A stretch of 15,427 nt of DNA from Trichodesmium sp. MAG_R04. GTDB lineage: Bacteria; Cyanobacteriota; Cyanobacteriia; Cyanobacteriales; Microcoleaceae. Shown in pieces: positions 1 to 6,978 of the stretch. Position numbers and translations under genes: made by a program. The DNA lies in contig JAKQYG010000043.1 in assembly GCA_023356515.1 (NCBI GenBank), positions 1-15,427 on the forward strand, read 5' to 3'. The notes beneath the pieces are model-generated. The model was not told the DNA's origin. It searched no databases and saw only the letters and a program-made list of their open reading frames with translations. The number at the start of each line of letters is the position of its first letter. The stretch's first letter is position 1.

Positions 1-2
1 TA

Positions 3-887
3 CCCCTTGACACCGATGGTGAAGAAGTAGAAATAGAACTCGAAGGAGTTGCTAGTGAAACTGAAGCAGCAGCTGAGGTTGAAGAGGTAGTAGAAGAAAC
101 AAACGACGAAGAATCAAAGGTCGAAGATACTGAACACGAAGAATATAGCAAAAGCGTACAAAAAAGAATTGACAAACTAACAGCAAAACTTAGAGAAGCT
201 GAACGACGTGAACAAGCAGCCACTGAATTTGCTAGCAACGTACAAAAAGAAAACACTGACTTAAAAACTAAGGCACAAGAACTAGATGGTAGTTATATTG
301 CTTCGGAAGCGAATCGAATCACTGCTGAAACTGAAAAAGCTAAAAATGATTTAAAAATAGCTAACGAAAATAATGATGTTGAACAACAAGTAGAAGCACA
401 ACAAAAGCTAGCTGTATTAGCAGCAGATGCTCAACGTGTTGAAAACTTAAATAAACAAAGGGAGAAGGCAGTAGAAACACCGCCTTCTGAAGAACAACCT
501 GCGCAAACAGCGCCACAAGCAGCACCAGAACAATATCCAGACCCAGATCCAAAAGCTCAAGAGTGGGCCGATAAGAACGAATGGTTCGGTCAAGACAAGG
601 CTATGACTATGACTTCTTTCGTAATTCACGAAGATTTAATCAAAGAAGGATTTGACCCTAAATCGGACGAGTATTATACTGAGGTGGATACAAGAATTAG
701 AAGTGAGTTTCCTCACAAGTTTGACGAAGACACTTCTACTAAAAACCGACCCGTTCAAACGGTGGCCTCTGCAAAACGCAGTGCCAAAACTGGACGCAGC
801 AAATCTGTGAAACTCACACCTTCTCAGGTCGCGATTGCTAAAAAATTGGGTGTGCCACTTGAAGAATACGCGAAGTATGTCAAATAA
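3..887 (+). CDS. Capsid scaffolding protein, 5' end missing
   Basis: The reading frame is open from the left edge, giving 294 codons of a longer protein. The N-terminal part seen is very acidic (many Glu/Asp), followed by a long charged, probably coiled-coil stretch (about residues 50-155 of the fragment), a Pro/Gln/Ala linker, a motif PDPDPKAQEWADKNEWFG near residue 180, and a basic C-terminus (KRSAKTGRSKSVKLTPSQ) ending in a short helical segment. An acidic coiled-coil body with a basic C-terminal helix suits an assembly scaffold that binds the inner capsid face and leaves before DNA packaging. The position three genes upstream of the major capsid protein agrees. The D-P-x-x-x-E-W-x-x-x-N-x-W-F-G pattern is one I associate with scaffold-type genes of marine phages. 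Met at 603 is internal and has no good ribosome site. The function is inferred from composition and gene order, not from catalytic residues. Confidence 0.75.
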   Translation, partial: PLDTDGEEVEIELEGVASETEAAAEVEEVVEETNDEESKVEDTEHEEYSKSVQKRIDKLTAKLREAERREQAATEFASNVQKENTDLKTKAQELDGSYIASEANRITAETEKAKNDLKIANENNDVEQQVEAQQKLAVLAADAQRVENLNKQREKAVETPPSEEQPAQTAPQAAPEQYPDPDPKAQEWADKNEWFGQDKAMTMTSFVIHEDLIKEGFDPKSDEYYTEVDTRIRSEFPHKFDEDTSTKNRPVQTVASAKRSAKTGRSKSVKLTPSQVAIAKKLGVPLEEYAKYVK

Positions 888-903
888 CGTGGAGGACATG
901 ACT

Positions 904-1374
904 ATGGCAACTAAAAAGACTGACGAAAATCGTCAACCACGCGAGGCTCAAACCAGAGAGAAAACTTCTCAAAGGAAACCTTGGGCTCCACCGTCCGCTT
1001 TGGACGCACCACAACCACCTGAAGGCTACGTGCACAGATGGGTTAGATCAGAAGTTAGAGGATACGAAGATCGTAAGAACTTTAGCGCCAGACTCCGTGA
1101 GGGGTGGGAGCCAGTTCGAGCTGATGAGTATCCAGACTTTGAATATCCAGCTCTCGACAGCGGTAGATACGAAGGTATTATAGGTGTAGGCGGCTTAATT
1201 CTTTGCAGAATCCCTGTGGAATCTGTAAATGAAAGAAGCGAATATTTTAAAGCTAGGACGAGGGATCAGATGGATGCAGTAGACAACGATCTGATGAAGG
1301 AAGAAAACCCTGCCATGCCTATAAACAAGAATAGGCAAAGTCGCGTAACATTTGGCGGAAACAGGAGCGATTAA
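904..1374 (+). CDS. Conserved phage protein of unknown function, head cluster
   Basis: This is a 156-residue protein. ATG 904 is chosen because GGAGG at 891-895 lies 8 bases upstream; the in-frame ATG at 898 is only 2 bases from that site, and any start at 835 would be buried in the scaffold gene. The first 30 residues are polar and basic, followed by KPWAPPSALDAP, an aromatic segment (GYVHRWVR), a block REGWEPVRADEYPDF, a short hydrophobic segment GVGGLILCRIP, and a charged C-terminus ending in a basic RVTFGGNRSD. No catalytic motif is visible. A place between scaffold and capsid genes suggests a role in head assembly or a minor virion component. I recall this type of sequence next to capsid genes in marine phages but cannot name a function. 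Confidence 0.75.
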   Translation: MATKKTDENRQPREAQTREKTSQRKPWAPPSALDAPQPPEGYVHRWVRSEVRGYEDRKNFSARLREGWEPVRADEYPDFEYPALDSGRYEGIIGVGGLILCRIPVESVNERSEYFKARTRDQMDAVDNDLMKEENPAMPINKNRQSRVTFGGNRSD

Positions 1375-1388
1375 TCGAAACTGTTTCT
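1358..1388 (+). terminator. Nested hairpin across the stop codon, possible weak terminator or RNA processing site
   Basis: GAAACAG (1358-1364) is the exact reverse complement of CTGTTTC (1381-1387), and G1357 can wobble-pair with T1388. Inside the loop is the perfect palindrome CGATTAATCG (1368-1377), so the transcript can fold as a 7-8 bp outer stem, a 3x3 internal loop and a short inner stem. TTTAATTTTAATTTG follows. The stop codon of the upstream gene (1372-1374) sits at the tip. The stem is AT-rich and the T-run is broken, so termination would be partial. A role in separating or stabilising the decoration-capsid message is inference. Confidence 0.4.
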
Positions 1389-1421
1389 TTAATTTTAATT
1401 TGTTATTTATAGGAAAGTTTA

Positions 1422-2003
1422 ATGGCTAATGTAGATTCAGCATTTGGACTAAGACCATACGGTGGTTTAAGTCCTTCTAGTGCTACTATGCAATCCAGAA
1501 GATACTTAATAAATCCATCAGGTTATGGCACTACCATCTTTCAAGGTGACTTAGTTAAATTTAACGCAGGTTACATTGAGCAAGCTGGTGTAAGTGACGC
1601 TAACATTGTTGGTGTATTTAATGGAGTGTTCTTTCAGTCATCTGACGGTCCAGTATTTAAAAACCATTACGTGGCTAGCACAACTGCTAGTTCAGGTGAT
1701 ATTGAAGTTTTTATTTACGACGACCCCGACATGTTATTCTTGATCCAAGGTGATTCGGCAACGAACACTGCTCAAGCTAACGTTGGTAAAAACGCAGATA
1801 CTGTAGGCACAAGTGGTAATACAACTACTGGCATTTCATCCAGAGAACTTGACGTAAGCACTGCCGCAACAACTGAAGGTTTACAACTTAAGATTGTTGG
1901 TGTAGCACAAGATGACAAAAACGGTGAGTTGGGTACAACGCACACTAATCTTATTGTTAAGATTAATGAGCACGCGTACGCACATCCCGTAGCAGGTACT
2001 TAA
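1422..2003 (+). CDS. Probable capsid decoration/stabilisation protein
   Basis: This 193-residue protein is encoded directly upstream of the major capsid gene. The start is supported by AGGAAAG at 1411-1417, 4 bases before the ATG. The N-terminus reads MANVDSAFGLRPYGGLSPSS, a pattern I associate with proteins placed before the capsid gene in marine phages. The rest is rich in Gly, Thr, Ser, Val and Asp with alternating hydrophobic residues, as expected of a beta-rich protein. There is no signal peptide, membrane segment or catalytic motif. Size, composition and position suit a protein that binds and stabilises the capsid shell. Alternatives are a head-fibre base or another minor capsid protein. 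Confidence 0.6.
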   Translation: MANVDSAFGLRPYGGLSPSSATMQSRRYLINPSGYGTTIFQGDLVKFNAGYIEQAGVSDANIVGVFNGVFFQSSDGPVFKNHYVASTTASSGDIEVFIYDDPDMLFLIQGDSATNTAQANVGKNADTVGTSGNTTTGISSRELDVSTAATTEGLQLKIVGVAQDDKNGELGTTHTNLIVKINEHAYAHPVAGT

Positions 2004-2005
2004 TC

Positions 2006-2914
2006 ATGGCAATATCTAGAGCACAATTAGTTAAGGAATTAGAACCCGGACTAAACGCACTCTTTGGTCTTGAGTACGACAGATATGAAAACGAACATGC
2101 CGAAATTTTCGACACTGAAACATCAGATCGTGCTTTTGAAGAAGAAGTGATGCTTGGAGGTTTTGACGCAGCACCTGTGAAGTCTGAAGGTGCAGGAGTG
2201 GCTTTTGACACAGCTCAAGAGTCTTTCACTGCTCGTTACACTCACGATACTGTTGCGTTGGCGTTTAGCATTACTGAAGAAGCAATCGAAGATAACTTGT
2301 ACGACAGATTGTCTGCAAGATATACAAGAGCGCTAGCTAGAAGTATGTCAACAACTAAGCAAATTAAAGCAGCCTCAGTTTTAAACAATGCCTTCAACAG
2401 CAGTTTCGCTGGTGGAGATGGTAAAGAGCTCTGTGCTACTGATCACCCTACTATTGGTGGTGGTACTTTTAGAAACGAGCTTTCTACTTCTGCTGACCTG
2501 AACGAAACTTCGTTAGAACAAGCATTGATTGATATTGCGGCGTTTATTGATGAACGTGGATTGAGAATAGCAATTCAAGGAACTAAGTTAATTATTCCTA
2601 AAGAGCTACAATTTACTGCTGACAGATTGCTTGAGTCACCAGGTAGAGTAAATACTTCTGACAACGATATTAACGCTGTTAGAAATATGGGCATGATTCC
2701 TCAAGGATACGTGGTCAACCACTACTTAACTGACACTGACGCTTTCTTCATTAAGACTGATTCACCGAACGGATTCAAAATGTTTGAACGTTCACCAATC
2801 AGAACTTCAATGGAAGCTGACTTCGACACAGGTAATGTACGTTACAAGGCTAGAGAGAGATACTCATTCGGATTCTCAGATCCTAGATGTGTATTTGGTT
2901 CTCCTGGAGCATAA
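2006..2914 (+). CDS. Major capsid protein, HK97-type
   Basis: This 302-residue protein forms the icosahedral shell. The N-terminal segment (QLVKELEPGLNALFGLEYDR, residues 7-26) and the block RYTHDTVALAFSITEEAIED (about residues 77-96) match the family of phage major capsid proteins I know from marine tailed phages. A later stretch with CATDHP (about 142-147) and GFKMFERSPIRTS near the C-terminus also fits. Length is normal for an HK97-fold subunit without a fused scaffold; scaffold and probable decoration genes lie upstream. The start lies only 2 bases after the preceding stop and the upstream AGCAGG is a weak ribosome site, so translation is probably coupled to the decoration gene. A terminator follows the stop codon directly, which suits a gene expressed at a high level. 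Confidence 0.88.
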   Translation: MAISRAQLVKELEPGLNALFGLEYDRYENEHAEIFDTETSDRAFEEEVMLGGFDAAPVKSEGAGVAFDTAQESFTARYTHDTVALAFSITEEAIEDNLYDRLSARYTRALARSMSTTKQIKAASVLNNAFNSSFAGGDGKELCATDHPTIGGGTFRNELSTSADLNETSLEQALIDIAAFIDERGLRIAIQGTKLIIPKELQFTADRLLESPGRVNTSDNDINAVRNMGMIPQGYVVNHYLTDTDAFFIKTDSPNGFKMFERSPIRTSMEADFDTGNVRYKARERYSFGFSDPRCVFGSPGA

Positions 2915-2931
2915 TGTTCACACTTAATTAG

Positions 2932-2950
2932 GAACCCCGCCGGGGGTTTC
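2932..2950 (+). terminator. Rho-independent terminator after the capsid gene
   Basis: AACCCC (2933-2938) pairs with GGGGTT (2943-2948) around a GCCG loop, giving the strongest GC hairpin in the window, 18 bases after the capsid stop codon. The following tract is TTCGT and later a run CTTTTATTTG (2967-2976), so the T-tail is imperfect and read-through is likely. GGGTT (2944-2948) can instead pair with AACCC (2957-2961), which would break the first stem; this alternative fold could modulate termination. Confidence 0.65.
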
Positions 2951-2973
2951 GTACTCAACCCGGCAACTTTTAT

Positions 2974-3003
2974 TTGTCCCCTTTTTAAAAAATACTATAT
3001 AAT
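2974..3003 (+). promoter_or_regulatory. Sigma70-like promoter after the capsid terminator
   Basis: TTGTCC (2974-2979, 4 of 6 to TTGACA), an 18-base spacer and a perfect TATAAT (2998-3003) lie in the 176-base gap between capsid gene and next gene. Initiation near 3010 would leave a leader of about 80 bases before ATG 3091. The leader has short inverted repeats (CTAGG 3011-3015 with CCTAG 3043-3047; CTATCA 3032-3037 with TGATAG 3062-3067) and ends in GGAGGG. In such AT-rich DNA a TATAAT can arise by chance, but its location just past a terminator supports a real promoter. Confidence 0.5.
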
Positions 3004-3090
3004 CTTATTACTAGGATTATTTTAATTTGTTCTATCAACTGACCTAGCAGACAAGCCAAGATGATAGGACTTATTCTCTTGGAGGGAATT

Positions 3091-3597
3091 ATGGCAAAAT
3101 CAACTTTTAGTGGACCAATTAGATCGCTTGCAGGAATTATCACTGCAGGTAACGCTAATGTGGTCAGTTTAACTGCAGACACTACTTTAACAGTGGATGC
3201 ACATGCGGGTAAGATTCTAACGACTAACGATGCAGATGGTAAATTTACTTTACCTAGTATTGTGGCAACTGCTCCTGGCAGAGATGATGACCCTAATCAA
3301 TTAAATAATTTAGGAGCTAGTTTCTTCTTTGTGGTAGAAACAGCAGCAACTGACATGGATATCTTAACTGATGGTACTGACAAATTTGTTGGTGGCCTAT
3401 ACACAGGTAAAGATGACGCTACAGGTAAAACATTTATCTCTGGTGCATCTAATGATGTTATTACTATGAATGGTTCTACTAAAGGTGGACTAGCTGGTAG
3501 TATTGTTAAAGTTACTGCTATCGCTTCAGCTAAATATGCTGTCGAAGGTATAATTTTAGGCTCAGGCACTATAGTTACACCATTTGCTGACGCATAA
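3091..3597 (+). CDS. Probable virion structural protein
   Basis: This is a 168-residue protein. ATG 3091 is chosen because GGAGGG at 3081-3086 is correctly spaced; the in-frame ATG at 3061 lacks a site and would add residues not typical of a start. The protein is rich in Gly, Ala, Thr, Val and Ile with regular hydrophobic alternation (for example KILTTNDADGKFTLPSI), suggesting a beta-sandwich. It has no Cys, no membrane segment and no signal peptide. It is first in the transcription unit after the capsid terminator and has its own promoter-like sequence, so it may be made in quantity, as a second decoration protein would be. That function is an inference from location and composition. Confidence 0.6.
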   Translation: MAKSTFSGPIRSLAGIITAGNANVVSLTADTTLTVDAHAGKILTTNDADGKFTLPSIVATAPGRDDDPNQLNNLGASFFFVVETAATDMDILTDGTDKFVGGLYTGKDDATGKTFISGASNDVITMNGSTKGGLAGSIVKVTAIASAKYAVEGIILGSGTIVTPFADA

Positions 3598-3610
3598 TCA
3601 GGAGTAAGAC

Positions 3611-4012
3611 ATGGCTGATACAGTAACAAGTCAAACTATTCAAGACGGTAATAAAACTGCCGTCTTGAAGTTTACTAATGAATCAGATGGAACAGGCGAA
3701 GCTTCAGTTAAAAAAGTAGATGTCTCAGCGTTAGCTGCAGATAGTCAAGGTAATGCCTGCACTTCAGTTTCTATCGCAAGAATTTACTGGGCGTGCAGAG
3801 GTATGGGTGTTGATATCGAATTTGATGCTTCAACAAACGTACTAGCTATACCTTTACCAGCAGATAGCACGGGTGATGAATACTATGATTTATTTGGTAG
3901 CATACCTAATAATGCAGGTTCTGGCGTAACTGGTGACATAGATTTCACCACAGTTAGCGCTAGCAATGGTGACGCCTATTCAATTATTCTGGTTTTACAT
4001 AAAAACTATTAA
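3611..4012 (+). CDS. Conserved marine-phage virion-type protein
   Basis: This is a 133-residue protein with GGAG at 3601-3604 placed 6 bases before the ATG. It starts MADTVTSQTIQDGNKTAVLK and contains KFTNESDGTGEASVKKVDVS, ending in LVLHKNY. I recognise this as a recurrent small gene in marine phage head clusters without a firmly known role. The pattern of alternating hydrophobic and Thr/Ser/Asp residues suggests a beta-rich fold. It lies between the preceding virion-type gene and the gp4-like adaptor, so a part in the capsid or in the connector is likely. Confidence 0.6.
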   Translation: MADTVTSQTIQDGNKTAVLKFTNESDGTGEASVKKVDVSALAADSQGNACTSVSIARIYWACRGMGVDIEFDASTNVLAIPLPADSTGDEYYDLFGSIPNNAGSGVTGDIDFTTVSASNGDAYSIILVLHKNY

Positions 4013-4017
4013 TAAAT

Positions 4018-4677
4018 ATGGCAACATCTGGAACTACTGCGTTTGATTTAAGCATCGACGAGTTAATCGAAGAAGCTTTTGAACGTTGTGGTTTAGAGCT
4101 GAGAACAGGCTACGATTTAGATTCGGCTAGAAGATCATTAAATATAATGATGGCTGACTGGGCTAATCGTGGTCTGAATCAGTGGACTATAGTTGAAAGA
4201 ACTTTTACTACAACAAAAGGTACGAGTTCTTATAATCTAGATACTGATTTGATAGATATCACTGAAGCAGTGATTACTAGAGACAGCACAGATATTCAGT
4301 TGGAAAAAATAAGTAGATCAGATTATTTATTTACTCCAACTAAAACTCAACAAGCTAGACCGACACAATTCTTTTTGGATAGACAAACTACTCCAGTAAT
4401 TAAATTATTTCCAACACCAGAAAACTCTACCGATGTAATTAAATACAATGCGTTAACTAGGATTCAAGACGCTGGTGATTACACTAATAACATGGAAGTA
4501 GTTTTTAGGTTTATACCTTGTTTAGTGTCTGGACTAGCCTATTACATAGCTATGAAAAGAGCTCCTGAAAAAATAGCTTTGCTAAAACAAGTTTATGATG
4601 AAGAATTTGATCGAGCAGCTTTTGAAGATATAGACAGTGTAAGTTCCAGATTTTTACCTGGCCGAACCGTTATCTAA
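4018..4677 (+). CDS. Head-tail adaptor, P22 gp4 (tail accessory factor)-like
   Basis: This 219-residue, mostly helical protein is probably a ring component that binds below the portal and closes the head after packaging. The N-terminal region FDLSIDELIEEAFERCG followed by GYDLDSARRSLNIMMADWAN and RGLNQWTI (residues 9-58) is the characteristic opening of P22 gp4-like adaptors in podoviruses. The middle has an insertion with beta character (SSYNLDTDLIDITEAVITRD, then KLFPTPEN), and the C-terminal helix carries the tail EDIDSVSSRFLPGRTVI. The gene starts 5 bases after the preceding stop without a clear ribosome site, so coupling is likely. It shares the TAATG junction with the next gene. The family call rests on pattern memory, not on a search. 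Confidence 0.65.
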   Translation: MATSGTTAFDLSIDELIEEAFERCGLELRTGYDLDSARRSLNIMMADWANRGLNQWTIVERTFTTTKGTSSYNLDTDLIDITEAVITRDSTDIQLEKISRSDYLFTPTKTQQARPTQFFLDRQTTPVIKLFPTPENSTDVIKYNALTRIQDAGDYTNNMEVVFRFIPCLVSGLAYYIAMKRAPEKIALLKQVYDEEFDRAAFEDIDSVSSRFLPGRTVI

Positions 4678-4964
4678 TGCCTAAGAAAAGAGACCCAAAA
4701 AAAGGCACAGGTAAAAAACCAAAAGGTTCAGGACGTAGGTTATATACTGACGAAAACCCAAAAGACACGGTGAGGATTAAATTTGCTACCCCAGCAGATG
4801 CTAGAGCTACGGTGGCAAAAGTGAAAAAGATTAAGAAACCTTTTGCACGAAAAATTCAAATACTTACAGTAGGAGAACAGCGTGCTAAAGTTATGGGTAA
4901 AAATCAAGTGGTAAGCATTTTTAAAAAAGGTAAAGAAGCTCTTAGAAAACAGAGGAAAGCATGA
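4677..4964 (+). CDS. Small basic conserved protein
   Basis: This 95-residue protein is strongly basic, with more than a quarter Lys or Arg and few acidic residues. It begins PKKRDPKKGTGKKPKGSGRR, continues with a compact block YTDENPKDTVRIKFATPADA and ends in Lys/Arg-rich helices (VSIFKKGKEALRKQRKA). The charge suggests binding to DNA, RNA or an acidic protein surface. Its start codon overlaps the preceding stop (TAATG) and its stop overlaps the next ATG (ATGA), so it is translated with the adaptor genes on both sides. I have seen similar sequences in marine phage structural clusters but know no demonstrated function; a DNA-packaging or head-completion role is only a guess. Confidence 0.7.
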   Translation: MPKKRDPKKGTGKKPKGSGRRLYTDENPKDTVRIKFATPADARATVAKVKKIKKPFARKIQILTVGEQRAKVMGKNQVVSIFKKGKEALRKQRKA

Positions 4965-5266
4965 GTTATGCAGTTGGTAAAAAAGCGTACGGACTATGTG
5001 ACATTTGTGGTCAACGTTTTCGTTTGAATCAGCTTAAAAAACAATGGAACGGACTCAGAGTATGTCCTCAAGACTACAGCGAAAAACATCCTCAACTACA
5101 ACCAAGACACAAACCAGCGGACCCTCAAGCTCTGCGTGATCCTAGACCAGACACTGATTTAGAGGTTGGACAAGGCAGAGTGACAACTAATGATGATCCT
5201 ATCGGTAGGATTATTTTAGGAAACAAATTAACAGCATCTATTGGAGATGTTACAATCACAACATGA
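4961..5266 (+). CDS. Zinc-finger-like small structural-cluster protein
   Basis: This 101-residue protein carries a putative zinc site: Cys13-Asp-Ile-Cys16, then Cys35-Pro-Gln-Asp38 and His43 (CDICGQRF ... LRVCPQDYSEKHPQ). A usual zinc ribbon has CxxC twice; here the fourth position is Asp38, so Asp38 or His43 would have to complete the site. The C-terminal half is Pro- and Asp-rich (ADPQALRDPRPDTD) and probably extended. The block FRLNQLKKQWNGLRVCPQDY is a pattern common in marine phages next to adaptor genes. ATGA overlaps on both sides place it in a coupled group with the basic protein and the next adaptor-like protein, suggesting these act in the same connector or head-completion step. Confidence 0.7.
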   Translation: MSYAVGKKAYGLCDICGQRFRLNQLKKQWNGLRVCPQDYSEKHPQLQPRHKPADPQALRDPRPDTDLEVGQGRVTTNDDPIGRIILGNKLTASIGDVTITT

Positions 5267-5937
5267 CCTTAACTGAATTAAAAACTTTAGTAGAAAATTT
5301 TGTAGAAAGTTCTGAAACTACTTTTGTAGCTTCGTTAAACGATTTTATAAAATCAGCAGAGGACAGAATCTTTGAATTAGTGCAGTCTGATTTTTTTAAA
5401 AAAACAGTTTCAGGTAATGTGACTACAGGTAATAGATTTTTAACTTGCCCAACAGATTTTGTTTTAAGTATTTCTTTAGCAGTTATAGATGGTAATAGTG
5501 ACTATCATTATCTTTCAAAAAAACATTCTAGTTTTATGCAGGAATATAGCAAAGATATAGCTGATTCTTCGTTACGAGGACTGCCAAAGTATTACGCAGA
5601 TTATGATAAAGAATTATCAACCGCTGCTGATGATGGCTCTACTTTATTAGTAGCTCCTGTACCTGACACAAATTATTCTGTTGAACTAACTTATCTACAT
5701 AAACCAAATAGTTTAGTTACAGATACCACTGGAACTTGGTTATCTACTAATGCTAGAAACGCGCTTTTATATGGAACTTTAGTAGAGGCATATACTTTTT
5801 TAAAAGGAGATCAAGATATCATGGCCTTGTATGAAAATAGATTTATGCAAGAAATAGAACGATTGAAAAATAGAGCAGAGGCAAGAGGTAGACGTGATGA
5901 ATACAGATATGATTCATTGCGTTCAAATGTGACATAA
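5263..5937 (+). CDS. Tail/neck adaptor-like protein
   Basis: This 224-residue protein follows by an ATGA overlap. The N-terminal helix MTLTELKTLVENFVESSETT and the segment NDFIKSAEDRIFELVQSDFF (residues 26-45), a beta-rich middle, and the C-terminal LLYGTLVEAYTFLKGDQDIM with a Glu/Arg-rich helix ending YRYDSLRSNVT fit the adaptor proteins found below the portal in short-tailed phages (SU10-type adaptor family). A second adaptor-like gene just after the gp4-like one would supply a neck or nozzle attachment ring. Gene order and the helix-beta-helix layout support the call; I cannot confirm the family without a profile search. Confidence 0.6.
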   Translation: MTLTELKTLVENFVESSETTFVASLNDFIKSAEDRIFELVQSDFFKKTVSGNVTTGNRFLTCPTDFVLSISLAVIDGNSDYHYLSKKHSSFMQEYSKDIADSSLRGLPKYYADYDKELSTAADDGSTLLVAPVPDTNYSVELTYLHKPNSLVTDTTGTWLSTNARNALLYGTLVEAYTFLKGDQDIMALYENRFMQEIERLKNRAEARGRRDEYRYDSLRSNVT

Positions 5938-5951
5938 ATCTAGGGGCGTAA

Positions 5952-6683
5952 GTGAAGCCGATAAAAAAATTAAAGGGGAAGACAGTAGGCATCGTTGGAC
6001 TAGGATCCAGTCAATTAGAATACAATTTAGCTAAATCACACAGTCAACATTTTGATGAGGTTTGGGCTATAAACAATGTGGCTTCAGTAATTTATCACGA
6101 CAGAGTTTTTATGATGGACCCACCTGCTAGGTTTTTGGATACCGATAATGCTGGTGGTCAAACTGAAGGTATTCGTAAACTTTTATTAAAACACGACAAG
6201 CCTATTTATACTTGTGTAGATGACGAACGCTGTAATGAAAATTTAATGGAGTATCCTATTGCAGAGATAGTCAAAGATTTAAACTGTCATTATTTAAACA
6301 ACACAGTAGCGTATGCGATTGCTTTTGCACTTTGGAATCAAGTAGGTTGTTTAAAATTATTTGGTATAGATTTTTCATATAAAGGTAATTTACATTTTGC
6401 TGAAGCAGGCAGAGCTTGCGTAGAGTTTTGGTTATGCAAATGTTCAGAGGCAGGTATGCAGATAGAAGTTGCTTCCAGTAGCGGACTGTTAGATACCTCG
6501 ATACCTTTAAATGAAAAGCTTTACGGCTATCATAGACTAGACGATCCTTTACTTCCTGTTTTAAAAGACGGAGTTTTAACTGTGCAAAAGCAAAGTGCTT
6601 TTGAAAAAAAGGTTACAGAGGAACAAATTTTGATTGGTCGTCACGATGAACATTTAAAACCAGTGGAGCCAAACAAATGGTAG
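5952..6683 (+). CDS. MptE/DUF115-like Rossmann-fold protein
   Basis: This is a 243-residue protein with a GTG start, chosen because AGGGGCG (5942-5948) precedes it and the first ATG lies about 50 codons in. A beta strand and glycine loop VGIVGLGSSQ (residues 12-21) open a Rossmann-type fold; other marked blocks are EVWAINN (36-42), FMMDPPARF (53-61), YLNNTVAYAIAFALWNQVG (114-132), LFGIDFSY (136-143) and FAEAGRACVEFWL (149-161). The arrangement resembles the MptE-like/DUF115 family, whose members include an archaeal pterin pyrophosphokinase and bacterial flagellin-modification accessory proteins. The phage form is known to me from marine phage structural clusters, without a proven substrate. 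It sits 15 bases after an adaptor gene and overlaps the next gene by 7 bases. An enzymatic role is inferred from the fold only. Confidence 0.55.
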   Translation: MKPIKKLKGKTVGIVGLGSSQLEYNLAKSHSQHFDEVWAINNVASVIYHDRVFMMDPPARFLDTDNAGGQTEGIRKLLLKHDKPIYTCVDDERCNENLMEYPIAEIVKDLNCHYLNNTVAYAIAFALWNQVGCLKLFGIDFSYKGNLHFAEAGRACVEFWLCKCSEAGMQIEVASSSGLLDTSIPLNEKLYGYHRLDDPLLPVLKDGVLTVQKQSAFEKKVTEEQILIGRHDEHLKPVEPNKW

Positions 6684-6976
6684 ACGAAATAACTCCTGGT
6701 GGATTACCAGAATTAGGTATAGTAGAAGCAAAAACAGCTAACTTTGGTGGACATCCACCAGAGTTTTGGGCAGAGCGTTTAACAGAAAAATTAGTGCAAG
6801 CTTCTGGAGACTATGAACCACACGTTATTGAACAAGCAAAAGCTTATCGAGATTTAATTTATCAAGTTTGTTTAATTTACATAAAAAATGCTATAAAATC
6901 ATACAAAGCTAGTTTGATTCAAGAGCTGATAAAAGGCGGCGATGAAGACTTAGCTAAAATTATAAAAAGGATATAA
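6677..6976 (+). CDS. Conserved small phage protein, helical
   Basis: This 99-residue protein overlaps the end of the Rossmann gene by 7 bases. It begins MVDEITPGGLPELGIVEAKT and has FGGHPPEFWAERLTEKL (residues 23-39) followed by two amphipathic helices. I recognise it as a recurrent companion gene in marine phage virion clusters. It has no Cys-pair, membrane or catalytic motif. The Pro/Gly-rich opening may be an extended docking peptide and the rest a helical bundle. Function unknown; a minor tail or neck component is plausible from location. Confidence 0.65.
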   Translation: MVDEITPGGLPELGIVEAKTANFGGHPPEFWAERLTEKLVQASGDYEPHVIEQAKAYRDLIYQVCLIYIKNAIKSYKASLIQELIKGGDEDLAKIIKRI

Positions 6977-6978
6977 AC

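Noticed and set aside
447..629. Minus-strand hydrophobic frame
   Set aside because: It is antisense to the acidic and Gln-rich part of the scaffold gene, whose codons read as Phe/Leu/Val on the other strand.
603..887. Separate short gene starting at ATG 603
   Set aside because: The frame is open and continuous upstream to the left edge, with coding character, and no ribosome site precedes 603. It is the C-terminal part of the scaffold gene.
835..903. N-terminal extension of the 904 gene
   Set aside because: It would overlap the scaffold gene by over 50 bases, and GGAGG at 891-895 fits ATG 904.
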